Shown: positions 1-7,973 of the stretch, piece after piece
Position numbering within the stretch: position 1 is the stretch's first letter
Layout of the letters: the number at the start of each line of letters is the position of its first letter
NCBI GenBank assembly: GCA_020846875.1
Contig: JADLDB010000059.1
Location: 124,001 to 188,000 of the forward strand
Direction: 5' to 3'
Source: Myxococcales bacterium
GTDB taxonomy: Bacteria; Myxococcota; Myxococcia; Myxococcales; Myxococcaceae
DNA: 64,000 bases
Program-made: the position numbers and the translations under genes
Notes under the pieces: model-generated
What the model was told of the DNA's origin: nothing
Database searches by the model: none
Seen by the model: only the letters and a program-made list of their open reading frames with translations

Positions 1-1
1 G

Positions 2-1024
2 AAGGTGGGCGCGCCCATCATCGGCGCCGAGGCGGATCGGCTGCGCGCGACGGATCCGGAGAACTCCATCCACGGGATCAAGCGGGTGATCGGCCAGCCG
101 ATCGACTCGCCACAGGCGCGGGTGCTGAACACCTCGGCCTTGTTCCACCTGGACGGGAAGGGCGGCGGCGAGGTGAAGGTGAAGACGCGGCAGGGGGTGC
201 TGGCGGCGTCGGAGGTGGGCTCGATCATCCTCCGGCACCTGAAGGAGCGGGCGCAGGCGAGGTTCGGGCGGGCCATCGGGAAGGCGGTGCTGACGGTGCC
301 GGTGGCCGCTACGCCGCAGGTGCACGACGTGATGGTCCGCATGGGGCGCATGGCGGGGCTGCAGGTGATCCGGGTGATCGCCGAGCCGGTGGCAGGTGCG
401 CTGGCGCGTGGGGCGGCCGGGGCCAACGACAGCGGGGCGCCGCGGCTGATCTTCGACTTCGGCGGCGGCACGCTGGACGTGACGGTGGTGCAGCGCTCGG
501 GGCAGAACCTGAGGGTGCTGGCGGCGACGGGCGACGACTGCCTGGGTGGCGACGACTTCGACTTCGCCTTCGCCCGCTGGGTGGGCAGCCGGGTGTTCGC
601 CAGCCACGGGGTGGATGTGACGAAGGACGCGATCCTCGCCGACGCGGTGCAGCGGCAGTGCGAGAAGGTGAAGCGCGCGCTCTCGGCCGCCAACGAGGCG
701 CGATACCACATCGCCGACGCGGTGGGGACCGCTGGACGGAAGAGCCCGATCAACCTGCAGGTGGCGCGTGTCGATCTGCGCCCAGAGTGGACCGCGCTGG
801 TCCAGCGCGCGGTGGACGTGGCGCGGGAGGCGATCTCCGCCTCGGGGCTGGCCTCGGATCGACTGAGCGTGGTCTCCCTGATCGGCGGGACCGCCTACGT
901 GCCTCAGGTGCGGGAGGCGGTGACCCAACAGCTCGGCCGGCCGCTGGACGTGGAGATCGATCCGCAGACGGCGGTGGCGCGCGGGGCGTCGCTGCTGGCC
1001 GTCTTCCCGCAGCTGCTCACCTGA
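2..1024 (+). CDS. Hsp70/DnaK-like ATPase, 5' end outside window
   Basis: This is the C-terminal part of an Hsp70-type nucleotide-binding domain; the reading frame is open to the left edge, so the true start and the first phosphate loop are not visible. Visible motifs are IAEPVAGAL (the DnaK NEPTAAAL region), the second phosphate motif FDFGGGTLDV and the adenosine motif SLIGGTAYVPQV. The protein stops shortly after the nucleotide-binding domain (AVARGASLLAVF, equivalent to DnaK AVAxGAA), so it lacks the substrate-binding beta-domain and helical lid of true DnaK. It is therefore an NBD-only Hsp70 relative rather than the housekeeping chaperone. It lies 46 bases upstream of the VWA gene on the same strand, and the two may be co-transcribed. 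The partner or substrate is unknown. Confidence 0.85.
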   Translation, partial: KVGAPIIGAEADRLRATDPENSIHGIKRVIGQPIDSPQARVLNTSALFHLDGKGGGEVKVKTRQGVLAASEVGSIILRHLKERAQARFGRAIGKAVLTVPVAATPQVHDVMVRMGRMAGLQVIRVIAEPVAGALARGAAGANDSGAPRLIFDFGGGTLDVTVVQRSGQNLRVLAATGDDCLGGDDFDFAFARWVGSRVFASHGVDVTKDAILADAVQRQCEKVKRALSAANEARYHIADAVGTAGRKSPINLQVARVDLRPEWTALVQRAVDVAREAISASGLASDRLSVVSLIGGTAYVPQVREAVTQQLGRPLDVEIDPQTAVARGASLLAVFPQLLT

Positions 1025-1070
1025 CCAGCTCCGTTGCGCGGCCCGGGGACGGGCGCATACCGTCCGTCTC

Positions 1071-2468
1071 GTGGAAGCGCGCGTCGTCGAGCTCGTCGAG
1101 GTCCTCCGCCAGAACGGCCTCAAGGTGAGCGTCAGCGAGACGAAGGACGCGGTGCTCGCGCTGGCCGAGGTGGGCGTCGCGGACCGGGAGGCCACCCGGG
1201 CGGTGCTGGCGGCCACGCTGTGCAAGCGCGCCTCGGACGTCGCCACCTTCGACAAGGCCTTCGACTTCTTCTTCTCCGGAGCGTCGAAGACGCTGGAGAA
1301 CCTCGATGCGTCGCTGCTGGACCGGATCCAGGAAGAGGGACTGCTGGAGGGGGACGAGCTGAAGATGCTCATCGCCCAGCTGGAGCAGCTGGCCGGGCAA
1401 CTGTCGCCGCTGACCGAGGCGGCGCTGTCGGGTGATCGCGCGCGGCTGGCGCACCTGTTCCGGCAGGCGTCGCTGCAGTTGGACTTCTCGCGCATCCAGA
1501 ACGCGCTGCAGACGGGCTTCTACAGCCGGCGGCTGGCCACGGCGGCGGGCGGCGAGGCGATGCGCTCGGATCTCGCGGCCATCGAAGGGGAGCTGAAGGC
1601 GAGGGGGATCTCCACGCGCGGCCTGGAGATCACCGCGCGGCACCTGGGTGAGGCCTTGCGGCGGGTGGAGGACGCGGCGCGCGCGGAGGTGCAGCGGCAG
1701 GTCAACGCGCGGCTGAAGAAGCCGTCGACCGGCGTGGGCGATCGTCCGCTTTCCCAGTTGTCCCGGCAGGAACTCGAGCTGGCGCAGCGCTCGGTGCGCG
1801 CCCTGGCGGAGAAGCTGAAGTCGCGGCTGGTGCGGCGGCAGCGCTCGCGGCGCAAGGGTCAGCTCAACCCGCGGCGCACGCTGCGGAAGAACCTCACCGC
1901 GGGCGGCGTGCCCATGGTGCCCCAGTTCCGGGCCCGGCGGCCGCAGCGCCCGGACGTGATCGTCCTGTGCGACGTGTCGGACTCGGTGCGCACCACCTCG
2001 AAGATGATGCTGCTCTTCACCTGGACGCTGCAGAGCCTGTTCTCGCGGGTGCGCAGCTTCATCTTCGTGTCCGAGCTGGGGGAGATCACCCGGCACTTCA
2101 AGGACTCGAAGCCGGAGGAGGCGGTGGACGCAGCGACCGGCAGCGGCGTCATCTCATTGGCGTCAAACTCCAACTACGGGCACGCGCTGGCCAGCTTCGT
2201 CCGCGGGCACCTGGGCAGCGTCACCCGGCGGACGACGGTGCTGGTGATCGGCGACGGGCGGAACAACTTCAACGCGGCGAACGCCTGGGCCCTGGACGAC
2301 TTGAAGCGCAAGGCCAAGCGCGTGGTGTGGATCTGCACCGAGCCCAGGGCCAACTGGGGCTTCGGGGACAGCGAAATGCCGTCCTACGCGCGCGCGGTGA
2401 ATCAGGTGGTGACCGTGCAGACGCTGAGCGACCTGGAGCGGATCGCTCCCCAGTTGGTCCCGAGCTGA
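1071..2468 (+). CDS. VWA domain protein, CoxE-like
   Basis: This 465-residue protein has a helical, Lys/Arg-rich N-terminal two thirds and a C-terminal von Willebrand A domain. The metal-ion-dependent adhesion site DVSDSV (DxSxS) lies near residue 302, followed by a hydrophobic stretch typical of CoxE-type VWA proteins and, further on, VIGDGRNN. There is no signal peptide, so it should be cytoplasmic. CoxE-like VWA proteins usually act with MoxR-type AAA+ ATPases in metal insertion or complex assembly, but no MoxR gene is seen here; the neighbour is an Hsp70-like ATPase. The GTG start was chosen because it gives the longest frame; no strong ribosome-binding site is visible. The client protein cannot be named. 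Confidence 0.85.
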   Translation: MEARVVELVEVLRQNGLKVSVSETKDAVLALAEVGVADREATRAVLAATLCKRASDVATFDKAFDFFFSGASKTLENLDASLLDRIQEEGLLEGDELKMLIAQLEQLAGQLSPLTEAALSGDRARLAHLFRQASLQLDFSRIQNALQTGFYSRRLATAAGGEAMRSDLAAIEGELKARGISTRGLEITARHLGEALRRVEDAARAEVQRQVNARLKKPSTGVGDRPLSQLSRQELELAQRSVRALAEKLKSRLVRRQRSRRKGQLNPRRTLRKNLTAGGVPMVPQFRARRPQRPDVIVLCDVSDSVRTTSKMMLLFTWTLQSLFSRVRSFIFVSELGEITRHFKDSKPEEAVDAATGSGVISLASNSNYGHALASFVRGHLGSVTRRTTVLVIGDGRNNFNAANAWALDDLKRKAKRVVWICTEPRANWGFGDSEMPSYARAVNQVVTVQTLSDLERIAPQLVPS

Positions 2469-2487
2469 CGCGCGCAGGAGAGCTCCG

Positions 2488-2655
2488 CTGAGCCGGAAGC
2501 TGGAGGAAGAGTTGGTGGGGAGCGAGGCCGAGCTGCCCACCAGTCGGCTCTCCCGGCTCTGGCGCATGCGGCGGACGGCCTCAAGGGCCTCGCGATGAAG
2601 GCGGGCAGATGCTCGGCTACATCGACGCGGCAGTGCCTCCCGAGCTGCAGCAGGC
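2488..2655 (+). pseudogene. Decayed N-terminus of an ABC1/UbiB-family kinase
   Basis: Pieces of an ABC1 (AarF/UbiB/ADCK) kinase N-terminus can be read in shifting frames. The first is SRKLEEELVGSEAELPTSR followed by LSRLW, then after a frame change DGLKGLAMKAG, then after one missing base QMLGYIDAAVPPELQQA. Together they rebuild the family hallmark KxGQ (KAGQ) and the following LPPEL-type segment. A CTG sits where a start would be expected, 7 bases after AGGAG. Homology ends near 2655, just before the 3' end of the opposite-strand kinase gene. At least two frameshifts and a C-terminal truncation make this a relic. The reading rests on motif recognition only. Confidence 0.6.
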
Positions 2656-2690
2656 CCACCACCGCGTGCCCAACCGCTGCTCCGGCAGCT

Positions 2691-5672
2691 TCACTTCCTC
2701 TTCGCCAACAACGCCCGGGCTTCCTCTTGAATGGCGCTGGCCTGCGGCGTCGACGCCACCGCCTCCTCCAGCAACGCCAGCGCGCGCGCCTGGCCGTCTT
2801 TCGCCTTGAGCAGCACCTTCGCCAGCGCCAGAGCCGTCTCTGCCCGCAGCTCGTTCTTCTCCGGGCGCAGGGAAAGCGCCTCCTCCAGCGCCGCCCTCGC
2901 GTCGGCCGCGTGGCCCAGCTCCGCCTCCGCCTGCCCAAGCCCCGTCAGGTTGTACGCGAGATCCGGGTGGGACTTGCCCTGCCGCGCGCGGCGGATCTGC
3001 AGGGCGCGGCGATCGAGCTGCTGCGCCTGGGTCCAGTTGCCCTCTCGCCGGTGCGCCAGCGCCAGGTTGGTCAACGTCACCGCCACCGTCAGCGCGTCCC
3101 GTCCCGCGAGCCGCTCTTTGAGTTCGAGCGCGCGCTCGAGCTGCTGCACCGCCTCGGCGATCTGTCCCTGGTCGATCAGCACCGTCGCCAGGTTGGTCAG
3201 GCTGACGGCGATCGGCAGGCTGTCCGCGCCGAAGGCGGCTTCCTTGATCTTCAGCGCGCGCTCGTGTGCCTCCCGCGCCCCGGGCAGGTCGTGCTGCTGC
3301 TGCAGCACGTTCGCCAGGTTGTTCAGCGTCTCCGCGACCGCGGGGTGCGACGGATCCAGCACCGCCTCCTCGATCTTCAGCGCGCGCCGGTACTCGGCCG
3401 CCGCCTCGTCCAGCCTCCCCAGGCCGCGCAGCGCCGCCCCGAGGTTGCTGTGGGTGCGCGCGACCAGGGGGTGCAGCTCTCCGAACAGCGACGTGCGCAG
3501 CGCCAGCGCCTGCCGGTGCGCCTCCACCGCCTCGGCGTACTTCCCCTGCAGGTGCGCCAGCACGCCCAGGTTGTTGGCCAGCGACGCCTCGAGCACCTCC
3601 GAGCTGCCCGCCCGCGTCACCGCCGCCCGGGCGAAGCGCACCCAGCGCTCCGCGTCGGGGCTCCCGGCCACCGCGGCGATCCCCACCCGCTCCACCCACG
3701 CCCGCGCCTCCAGCTCGTCGTCCAGGGCGCTCTCCGCGAGGAGGATCGCCTCCTCCACCTGCAGATCCGCCCCCCGCAGGTCCCCGGTGCGCGCCTTCGC
3801 CGAGGCCGCCAGCAGCCGCGCCTCCGCCAGCGTCGATCGATCGTTGGTCGCCGAGGCCGCCGTCGCCAGCTTCTCTGCGTCCGCCAGCGCCTCTGCGTAG
3901 CGCGACGCGTCCAGGCTGGCCTTGATCCCCGCGAGCTGCGTCAGCGTGTCTTCCTGGGCCGGGGTCCTGGCCGGGCGGCCGCCCGAGGTCGAAGCACACG
4001 CCTCCAGCGGGGGGAGCGCGCTGGCCGTCGCCACCGCCTTCTCGGCGAGCTCCGGATCCGCGCGGGACAACAGCTTCGACACCGCCTGCAGATCCGCCAG
4101 ACACCGGCTGAGGCACACCAGGTGCTGCCCCAGCGCCTCGTCGTTCTCCCCTGCGCGCGCCTCGCACGCCTGCCGGCGCAGCTCCACCCAGTGCCGGGCG
4201 TACCCGTCCAGGCGGGCCTCCACGTCGCGCCACGCGGTCGCCGCCCACGGCTTCCCGCTCGCCAAGAGCGCCGCGCGGATCTGTTGCCTCGCGCGCGCGT
4301 CCCATACACCTGCCAGGCGCTGCTCCACGTCCGCGCAGCGCGCGCGCTCCCGGTGCGTCACGGCGATCACCACCGTCGCGGCCAGCACCGCCGTCGCCAC
4401 GGCGAGCGCGGCGATCGCCTGCCGCCGGACCATCGACCGCCGCCGCCCCAACTGGACCAGCAGGGCCCGCAGCGTCTGGAAGCGCTCGGAAGGGTCGCGC
4501 GCCAGGCCGCGGGACAGGAGCTGGTACACGCGCCGCGGCACGGGTGAGTCGCGCGGCGGGGCCTGAAGGCGCCCAGCCTCGATCTCCGCGACGATCGCCG
4601 CCGGGGTGGTGCCCGCGTACGGGCGCACGCCGGACAGTGCCTCGTACAGCGCCACGCAGAAGGAGAACTGATCGGACCGCGGATCGGTCGCCTTGCCGTG
4701 GAGCGCCTCGGGCGACATGTAGGCCGGCGTGCCCAGCATCGTTCCCGGCTGAGTGATCGCCCGCTTGATCGCGCTGGACGGAGACTCACCCTCGCCCAGC
4801 GGCACCGGCGTCTTCTGCTTCGGCTCGTGGTGCGCGTGCGCCAGCCCGAGGTCCATCACCCGCACCCGCCCGTCCGCGCCGACGATCACGTTGTCGGGCT
4901 TGAAGTCCCGGTGGGTGATCCCCTCGTCGTGCGCGGCGGCCAGCCCTTCCCCGGCCGCGAGGAAGACCTCCAGGATCTGCCGCCACGAGCGCGGCTTGGC
5001 GGTGAGCCAGGCGTTGAGCGTCTTACCTTCCGCGAACTCCATGGCCAGAAAGATGTGCTGGCCCGACTCCCCCACGTCGTGGATCGTCACCACGTTGGGG
5101 TGGGACAGCCGGGCGAGCGCCTGCGCCTCCCGGATCATCCGCGTCTTGAGCTGCTCGGTGAGCTCCGGGTCCTCCTGCAGGAACTCGGGCCGGAGGATCT
5201 TCACCGCCACCTTGCGATCGAGCGCCGGATCCCAGGCGGTGTAGACCTCGCCCATCCCGCCCGAGCCGAGCCGCTCGAGGATCACGTAGCGCTCGAGCGA
5301 CTGCCCCTTTCCGAGGGAAGGAGCTGTCCTCGGCTGGAGCCGCTCCGCCGACACCTGGGTGTCCTCAATGCCGTCTACCTTCCCCACGGCCGTCCCGGGA
5401 TCCGTCACCGCCTCACCGATGGGCGGCAGGGGGATGTCGCGGCTGGTGTGGCGGTCCTTCGCCTTCGGAGAGTCGAAGGCCGTCTGGTTCAGCGCCGAGA
5501 CGCGCAGCGCGATGGGGAGGAAGGCCCGCTGGCACCGCTCGCAGTGCTTCACGTGGGCCGCCAACGACACGCGTGTCACCTCGTCGAGGCGTCCGCTCGC
5601 GAAGGCGTCCAGGGTGGCGTCTGACGGGCACGGATCCGTCACCGTAAAGGAGTGTATCTTCTTGCCGCCCAT
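2691..5672 (-). CDS. Ser/Thr protein kinase with zinc-finger N-terminus and TPR tail
   Basis: This 993-residue protein resembles myxobacterial Pkn kinases. The N-terminus carries an anti-sigma-like zinc finger (C15, H40, H43, C44, C47; HVKHCERC). The kinase domain spans roughly residues 128-400, with P-loop LGSGGMGEVY, lysine motif VAVKIL, catalytic loop HRDFKPDN, DLG in place of DFG, and TPAYMSPEAL. One membrane segment follows at about residues 415-435, then a long helical region and about eight tetratricopeptide repeats (for example SLFGELHPLVARTHSNLG). The layout implies a cytoplasmic kinase and a TPR part across the membrane. The ATG at 5672 overlaps the divergent ATG at 5671; an internal GTG at 5642 (MTDPCPSDATL) is an equally good start. 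All catalytic residues seem present, so it should be active. Confidence 0.93.
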   Translation of the reverse strand: MGGKKIHSFTVTDPCPSDATLDAFASGRLDEVTRVSLAAHVKHCERCQRAFLPIALRVSALNQTAFDSPKAKDRHTSRDIPLPPIGEAVTDPGTAVGKVDGIEDTQVSAERLQPRTAPSLGKGQSLERYVILERLGSGGMGEVYTAWDPALDRKVAVKILRPEFLQEDPELTEQLKTRMIREAQALARLSHPNVVTIHDVGESGQHIFLAMEFAEGKTLNAWLTAKPRSWRQILEVFLAAGEGLAAAHDEGITHRDFKPDNVIVGADGRVRVMDLGLAHAHHEPKQKTPVPLGEGESPSSAIKRAITQPGTMLGTPAYMSPEALHGKATDPRSDQFSFCVALYEALSGVRPYAGTTPAAIVAEIEAGRLQAPPRDSPVPRRVYQLLSRGLARDPSERFQTLRALLVQLGRRRSMVRRQAIAALAVATAVLAATVVIAVTHRERARCADVEQRLAGVWDARARQQIRAALLASGKPWAATAWRDVEARLDGYARHWVELRRQACEARAGENDEALGQHLVCLSRCLADLQAVSKLLSRADPELAEKAVATASALPPLEACASTSGGRPARTPAQEDTLTQLAGIKASLDASRYAEALADAEKLATAASATNDRSTLAEARLLAASAKARTGDLRGADLQVEEAILLAESALDDELEARAWVERVGIAAVAGSPDAERWVRFARAAVTRAGSSEVLEASLANNLGVLAHLQGKYAEAVEAHRQALALRTSLFGELHPLVARTHSNLGAALRGLGRLDEAAAEYRRALKIEEAVLDPSHPAVAETLNNLANVLQQQHDLPGAREAHERALKIKEAAFGADSLPIAVSLTNLATVLIDQGQIAEAVQQLERALELKERLAGRDALTVAVTLTNLALAHRREGNWTQAQQLDRRALQIRRARQGKSHPDLAYNLTGLGQAEAELGHAADARAALEEALSLRPEKNELRAETALALAKVLLKAKDGQARALALLEEAVASTPQASAIQEEARALLAKRK

Positions 5673-6141
5673 GGACCTGAAGACTTTGCGGCTGGCGTCG
5701 ATCGCCCTGACGAAGGAGCTCCTCGAGCAGTTCGTCGCCTACCAGCGCACGCTCCTCGTCGAGCTGGCGCGCTCCACCGAGGCCGAGTGGAGCGGCCGCT
5801 TCGCCTTCGCCCACGGCCGGGCGCTGGCCGGATCGACGCTGGACCTGGTCACCCTGGGCAAGGTGAAGGCGCTGGTGAGCGAGTTCTGCGGGAGGCGCTC
5901 GTCGCTGCTGCAGATCAGGGAGAAGCTGGCCGGGCTCGATCCCGCGGATCCCAAATCGCAGGCGGTGCGGGATCGCGCTCAGAAGGAGCTCCCGCGGCTC
6001 GAGTCCCTGGACGAGCTCGAGGCCCGCTACGGGAAGGACGCGATCGCGCTGCTCGTGTCGCGAGAGCGCGAATTGGTCACCTTGCACCGCGATCTCGCCC
6101 GGGCGGAAGGCGGGGAAGGCCACCTGCACCCCCCGGGTTGA
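5671..6141 (+). CDS. Conserved hypothetical protein upstream of miaB
   Basis: This 156-residue, mostly helical, charged protein has no signal peptide or membrane segment and matches no family that I recognise. It lies 33 bases before miaB on the same strand and probably shares its transcript. The ATG was chosen, but an in-frame TTG at 5662 lies at a better distance from the AAAGGAG at 5645-5651, so the protein may be three residues longer. Its start codon overlaps that of the divergent kinase gene. Nothing in the sequence suggests an enzyme. Confidence 0.65.
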   Translation: MDLKTLRLASIALTKELLEQFVAYQRTLLVELARSTEAEWSGRFAFAHGRALAGSTLDLVTLGKVKALVSEFCGRRSSLLQIREKLAGLDPADPKSQAVRDRAQKELPRLESLDELEARYGKDAIALLVSRERELVTLHRDLARAEGGEGHLHPPG

Positions 6142-6174
6142 CGAGCCCCCCTCAAAGGCCACAGAAGAGCGCCC

Positions 6175-7554
6175 ATGAAGCGGTACTTCATCCACACGTT
6201 CGGCTGCCAGATGAACGTCAACGACACCAACCGCATGGGCGAGGCCCTGGCGAGCGTGGCGTACCGGCCGACGCCCGTCGTGGACAACGCGGACTTGATC
6301 ATCCTGAACACTTGCTCCATCCGCGAGAAGGCCGAGGACAAGATGCTGTCGGCCCTGGGGCGCTACCGGCAGGTGAAGCTGCAGCGCGGGGCGCTGATCG
6401 GCGTGGGCGGCTGCGTGGCCCAGCAGGAGAAGCAGAAGATCCTCGAGAAGGTGCCGTACGTGGACTTCGTCTTCGGGCCCGACAACATCGGCCAGTTGCC
6501 GGAGATCCTCGGCCGGGTGACGAACGACCGGGTGCGGGTGGTGGAGACCGCGTGGGTGGACAGCGAGGCCTACGTCTTCCCCCAGGCCGATCCACAGACG
6601 TCCCGCGGCCGCTGTACCGAGTTCGTCACGGTGATGAAGGGCTGCGACAACGTCTGCGCCTTCTGCGTGGTGCCCCACACCCGCGGCCGGGAGGTGAGCC
6701 GGGCCTTCCCCGAGGTGCTCGACGAGGTGGCGCGCCTCACCACCGTCGGGGTGCGCGAGGTGACGCTCGTCGGGCAGAACGTGAACAGCTACCGCGGGGG
6801 GAGCTCCTTCGCCCAGTTGCTCCTGCGCACCGCCCAGGTCCCCGGCATCGAGCGCGTCCGCTTCACCACCAGCCACCCGCACGATCTCTCCGACGAGCTG
6901 GTGGAGGCGTTCCGGGTGGAGCCGAAGCTGATGCCGCACTTCCACCTGCCGGTGCAGAGCGGCAGCGACGAGGTGCTGGTGCGCATGAAGCGCGACTACA
7001 CCGTGTCCGAGTACCTGGAGCGCCTCGCCAGGCTGCGGGCCGCGCGGCCGGACATCGCCGTCACCACCGACATCATCGTCGGCTACCCCGGAGAGACCGA
7101 GGCCGACTTCCAGAAGACGTACGCGCTGTGCGAGCAGGTCCGCTACGACGGGCAGTTCTCCTTCGTCTACTCTCCGCGCCCGAAGACGGTCGCCGCGCTC
7201 AAGGAGGACGAGTGGGGCCCGGTGGCGCACGAGGTGAAGGTGGAGCGGCTCGAGCGCCTCAACGCCCTGCAGAAGCGGATCAGCGTGGAGCTGATGTCGC
7301 GCCACGTCGGCGGTACGGTGGAGGTGCTGGTGGAGGGCCGCTCGAAGACCAACCAAGCGCGCCGCTTCGGCCGCGCCCCGCACAACCGGGTGGTGAACTT
7401 CGACGGGGACGCGCCGGTGGGCGCCCTGGTGACGGTGCAGGTCGACGTCGCGTCCCAGAGCGCGCTGCTGGGCCGCCAGGTGCGGATCACCTCGCTTGGG
7501 TCCGTGGTGATTCCCGAGGGAGCGATGGAGGCCGAGAGCTGTGTGGTGGCCTGA
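6175..7554 (+). CDS. miaB: tRNA-2-methylthio-N6-dimethylallyladenosine synthase MiaB
   Basis: MiaB is a radical-SAM methylthiotransferase that adds the 2-methylthio group to i6A37 of tRNAs reading UNN codons. The 459-residue protein has the full family layout. The N-terminal UPF0004 domain carries three cluster cysteines (HTFGCQMN with C11, NTCSIREKAE, GGCVAQQEK). The radical-SAM motif CDNVCAFC is at C157, C161 and C164, followed by PHTRGRE. QSGSDEVL and a C-terminal TRAM domain follow (roughly residues 380-445). The length is normal. The ATG start gives the canonical KRYFIHTFGCQMN N-terminus. Confidence 0.97.
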   Translation: MKRYFIHTFGCQMNVNDTNRMGEALASVAYRPTPVVDNADLIILNTCSIREKAEDKMLSALGRYRQVKLQRGALIGVGGCVAQQEKQKILEKVPYVDFVFGPDNIGQLPEILGRVTNDRVRVVETAWVDSEAYVFPQADPQTSRGRCTEFVTVMKGCDNVCAFCVVPHTRGREVSRAFPEVLDEVARLTTVGVREVTLVGQNVNSYRGGSSFAQLLLRTAQVPGIERVRFTTSHPHDLSDELVEAFRVEPKLMPHFHLPVQSGSDEVLVRMKRDYTVSEYLERLARLRAARPDIAVTTDIIVGYPGETEADFQKTYALCEQVRYDGQFSFVYSPRPKTVAALKEDEWGPVAHEVKVERLERLNALQKRISVELMSRHVGGTVEVLVEGRSKTNQARRFGRAPHNRVVNFDGDAPVGALVTVQVDVASQSALLGRQVRITSLGSVVIPEGAMEAESCVVA

Positions 7555-7599
7555 GCGACTTTCCTTGCACCCGTTTCACCCACTCGGGGTCAGACTGAT

Positions 7600-7617
7600 C
7601 CTGAACCCGTTTTCAGG
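7600..7617 (+). promoter_or_regulatory. Small inverted repeat next to a ribosome-binding site
   Basis: CCTGAA and TTCAGG form a perfect 6-bp inverted repeat around a 6-base loop. Its right arm runs into the GGGAGG ribosome-binding site (7616-7621) of the gene starting at 7627. The hairpin could partly hide that site, but it is short and may be chance. There is no U-tract, so it is not a normal terminator for miaB. Confidence 0.25.
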
Positions 7618-7626
7618 GAGGCACAC

Positions 7627-7965
7627 ATGAAGAAGAGGCTCGCAGGGGTGAGCTGCGCGGTGGTGGTGGCTGCAGTGGCGGGCTGGTCGCTGTCTGCCCA
7701 GGCCGGCGGCAACTTGAGCAAGTCCAGCTGCACCTTCAACGGAAAGAAGCTGTACGGGAAGATCCAGATCGTCACGTCGTTCCCCGACGTGAAGGTGCAG
7801 GAGGTGTCGTCCTTCCCCGACCTCAAGGTGCAGAAGGTGTCGTCCTTCCCCGACAGTTGCGGGAAGTGGCAGATCGTCACGTCCTTCCCGGACACCAAGG
7901 TGCAGTTCGTCAGCAGCTTCCCCGACGTGAAGATCCAGTACGTCTCGTCCTTCCCCGGCATGTGA
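7627..7965 (+). CDS. Small secreted SFPD-repeat protein
   Basis: This 112-residue protein has a clear signal peptide (KKR start, hydrophobic core, AQA cleavage near residue 26). A short spacer (NLSKSSCTFNGKKLYGK) follows, then five and a half tandem repeats of about 11 residues with consensus xVxSFPDxKVQ. The third unit is expanded by two residues (SCGKWQ) and supplies a second mature-region cysteine, which could form a disulphide with the first. The alternation of V/I, FP and KVQ suggests a beta-strand per unit, as in small beta-solenoids. A good GGGAGG ribosome-binding site precedes the ATG. The next gene starts 8 bases downstream, so the protein may be made together with the trypsin-like lipoprotein. 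No function is known to me. Confidence 0.85.
   Translation: MKKRLAGVSCAVVVAAVAGWSLSAQAGGNLSKSSCTFNGKKLYGKIQIVTSFPDVKVQEVSSFPDLKVQKVSSFPDSCGKWQIVTSFPDTKVQFVSSFPDVKIQYVSSFPGM
7768..7962 (+). repeat. 33-bp tandem repeat coding for SFPD units
   Basis: In-frame units lie at 7768-7800, 7801-7833, 7834-7872 (6 bases longer), 7873-7905, 7906-7938 and a truncated 7939-7962. Each codes xVxSFPDxKVQ, and the core ttccccgac is nearly invariant. Synonymous differences between units show that the array is not a very recent slippage product. Confidence 0.9.
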
Positions 7966-7973
7966 GGTGACCG

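Noticed and set aside
5652-7598. 648-codon frame overlapping miaB
   Set aside because: It is an Arg/Ala-rich frame shifted against miaB, whose radical-SAM motifs are unambiguous.
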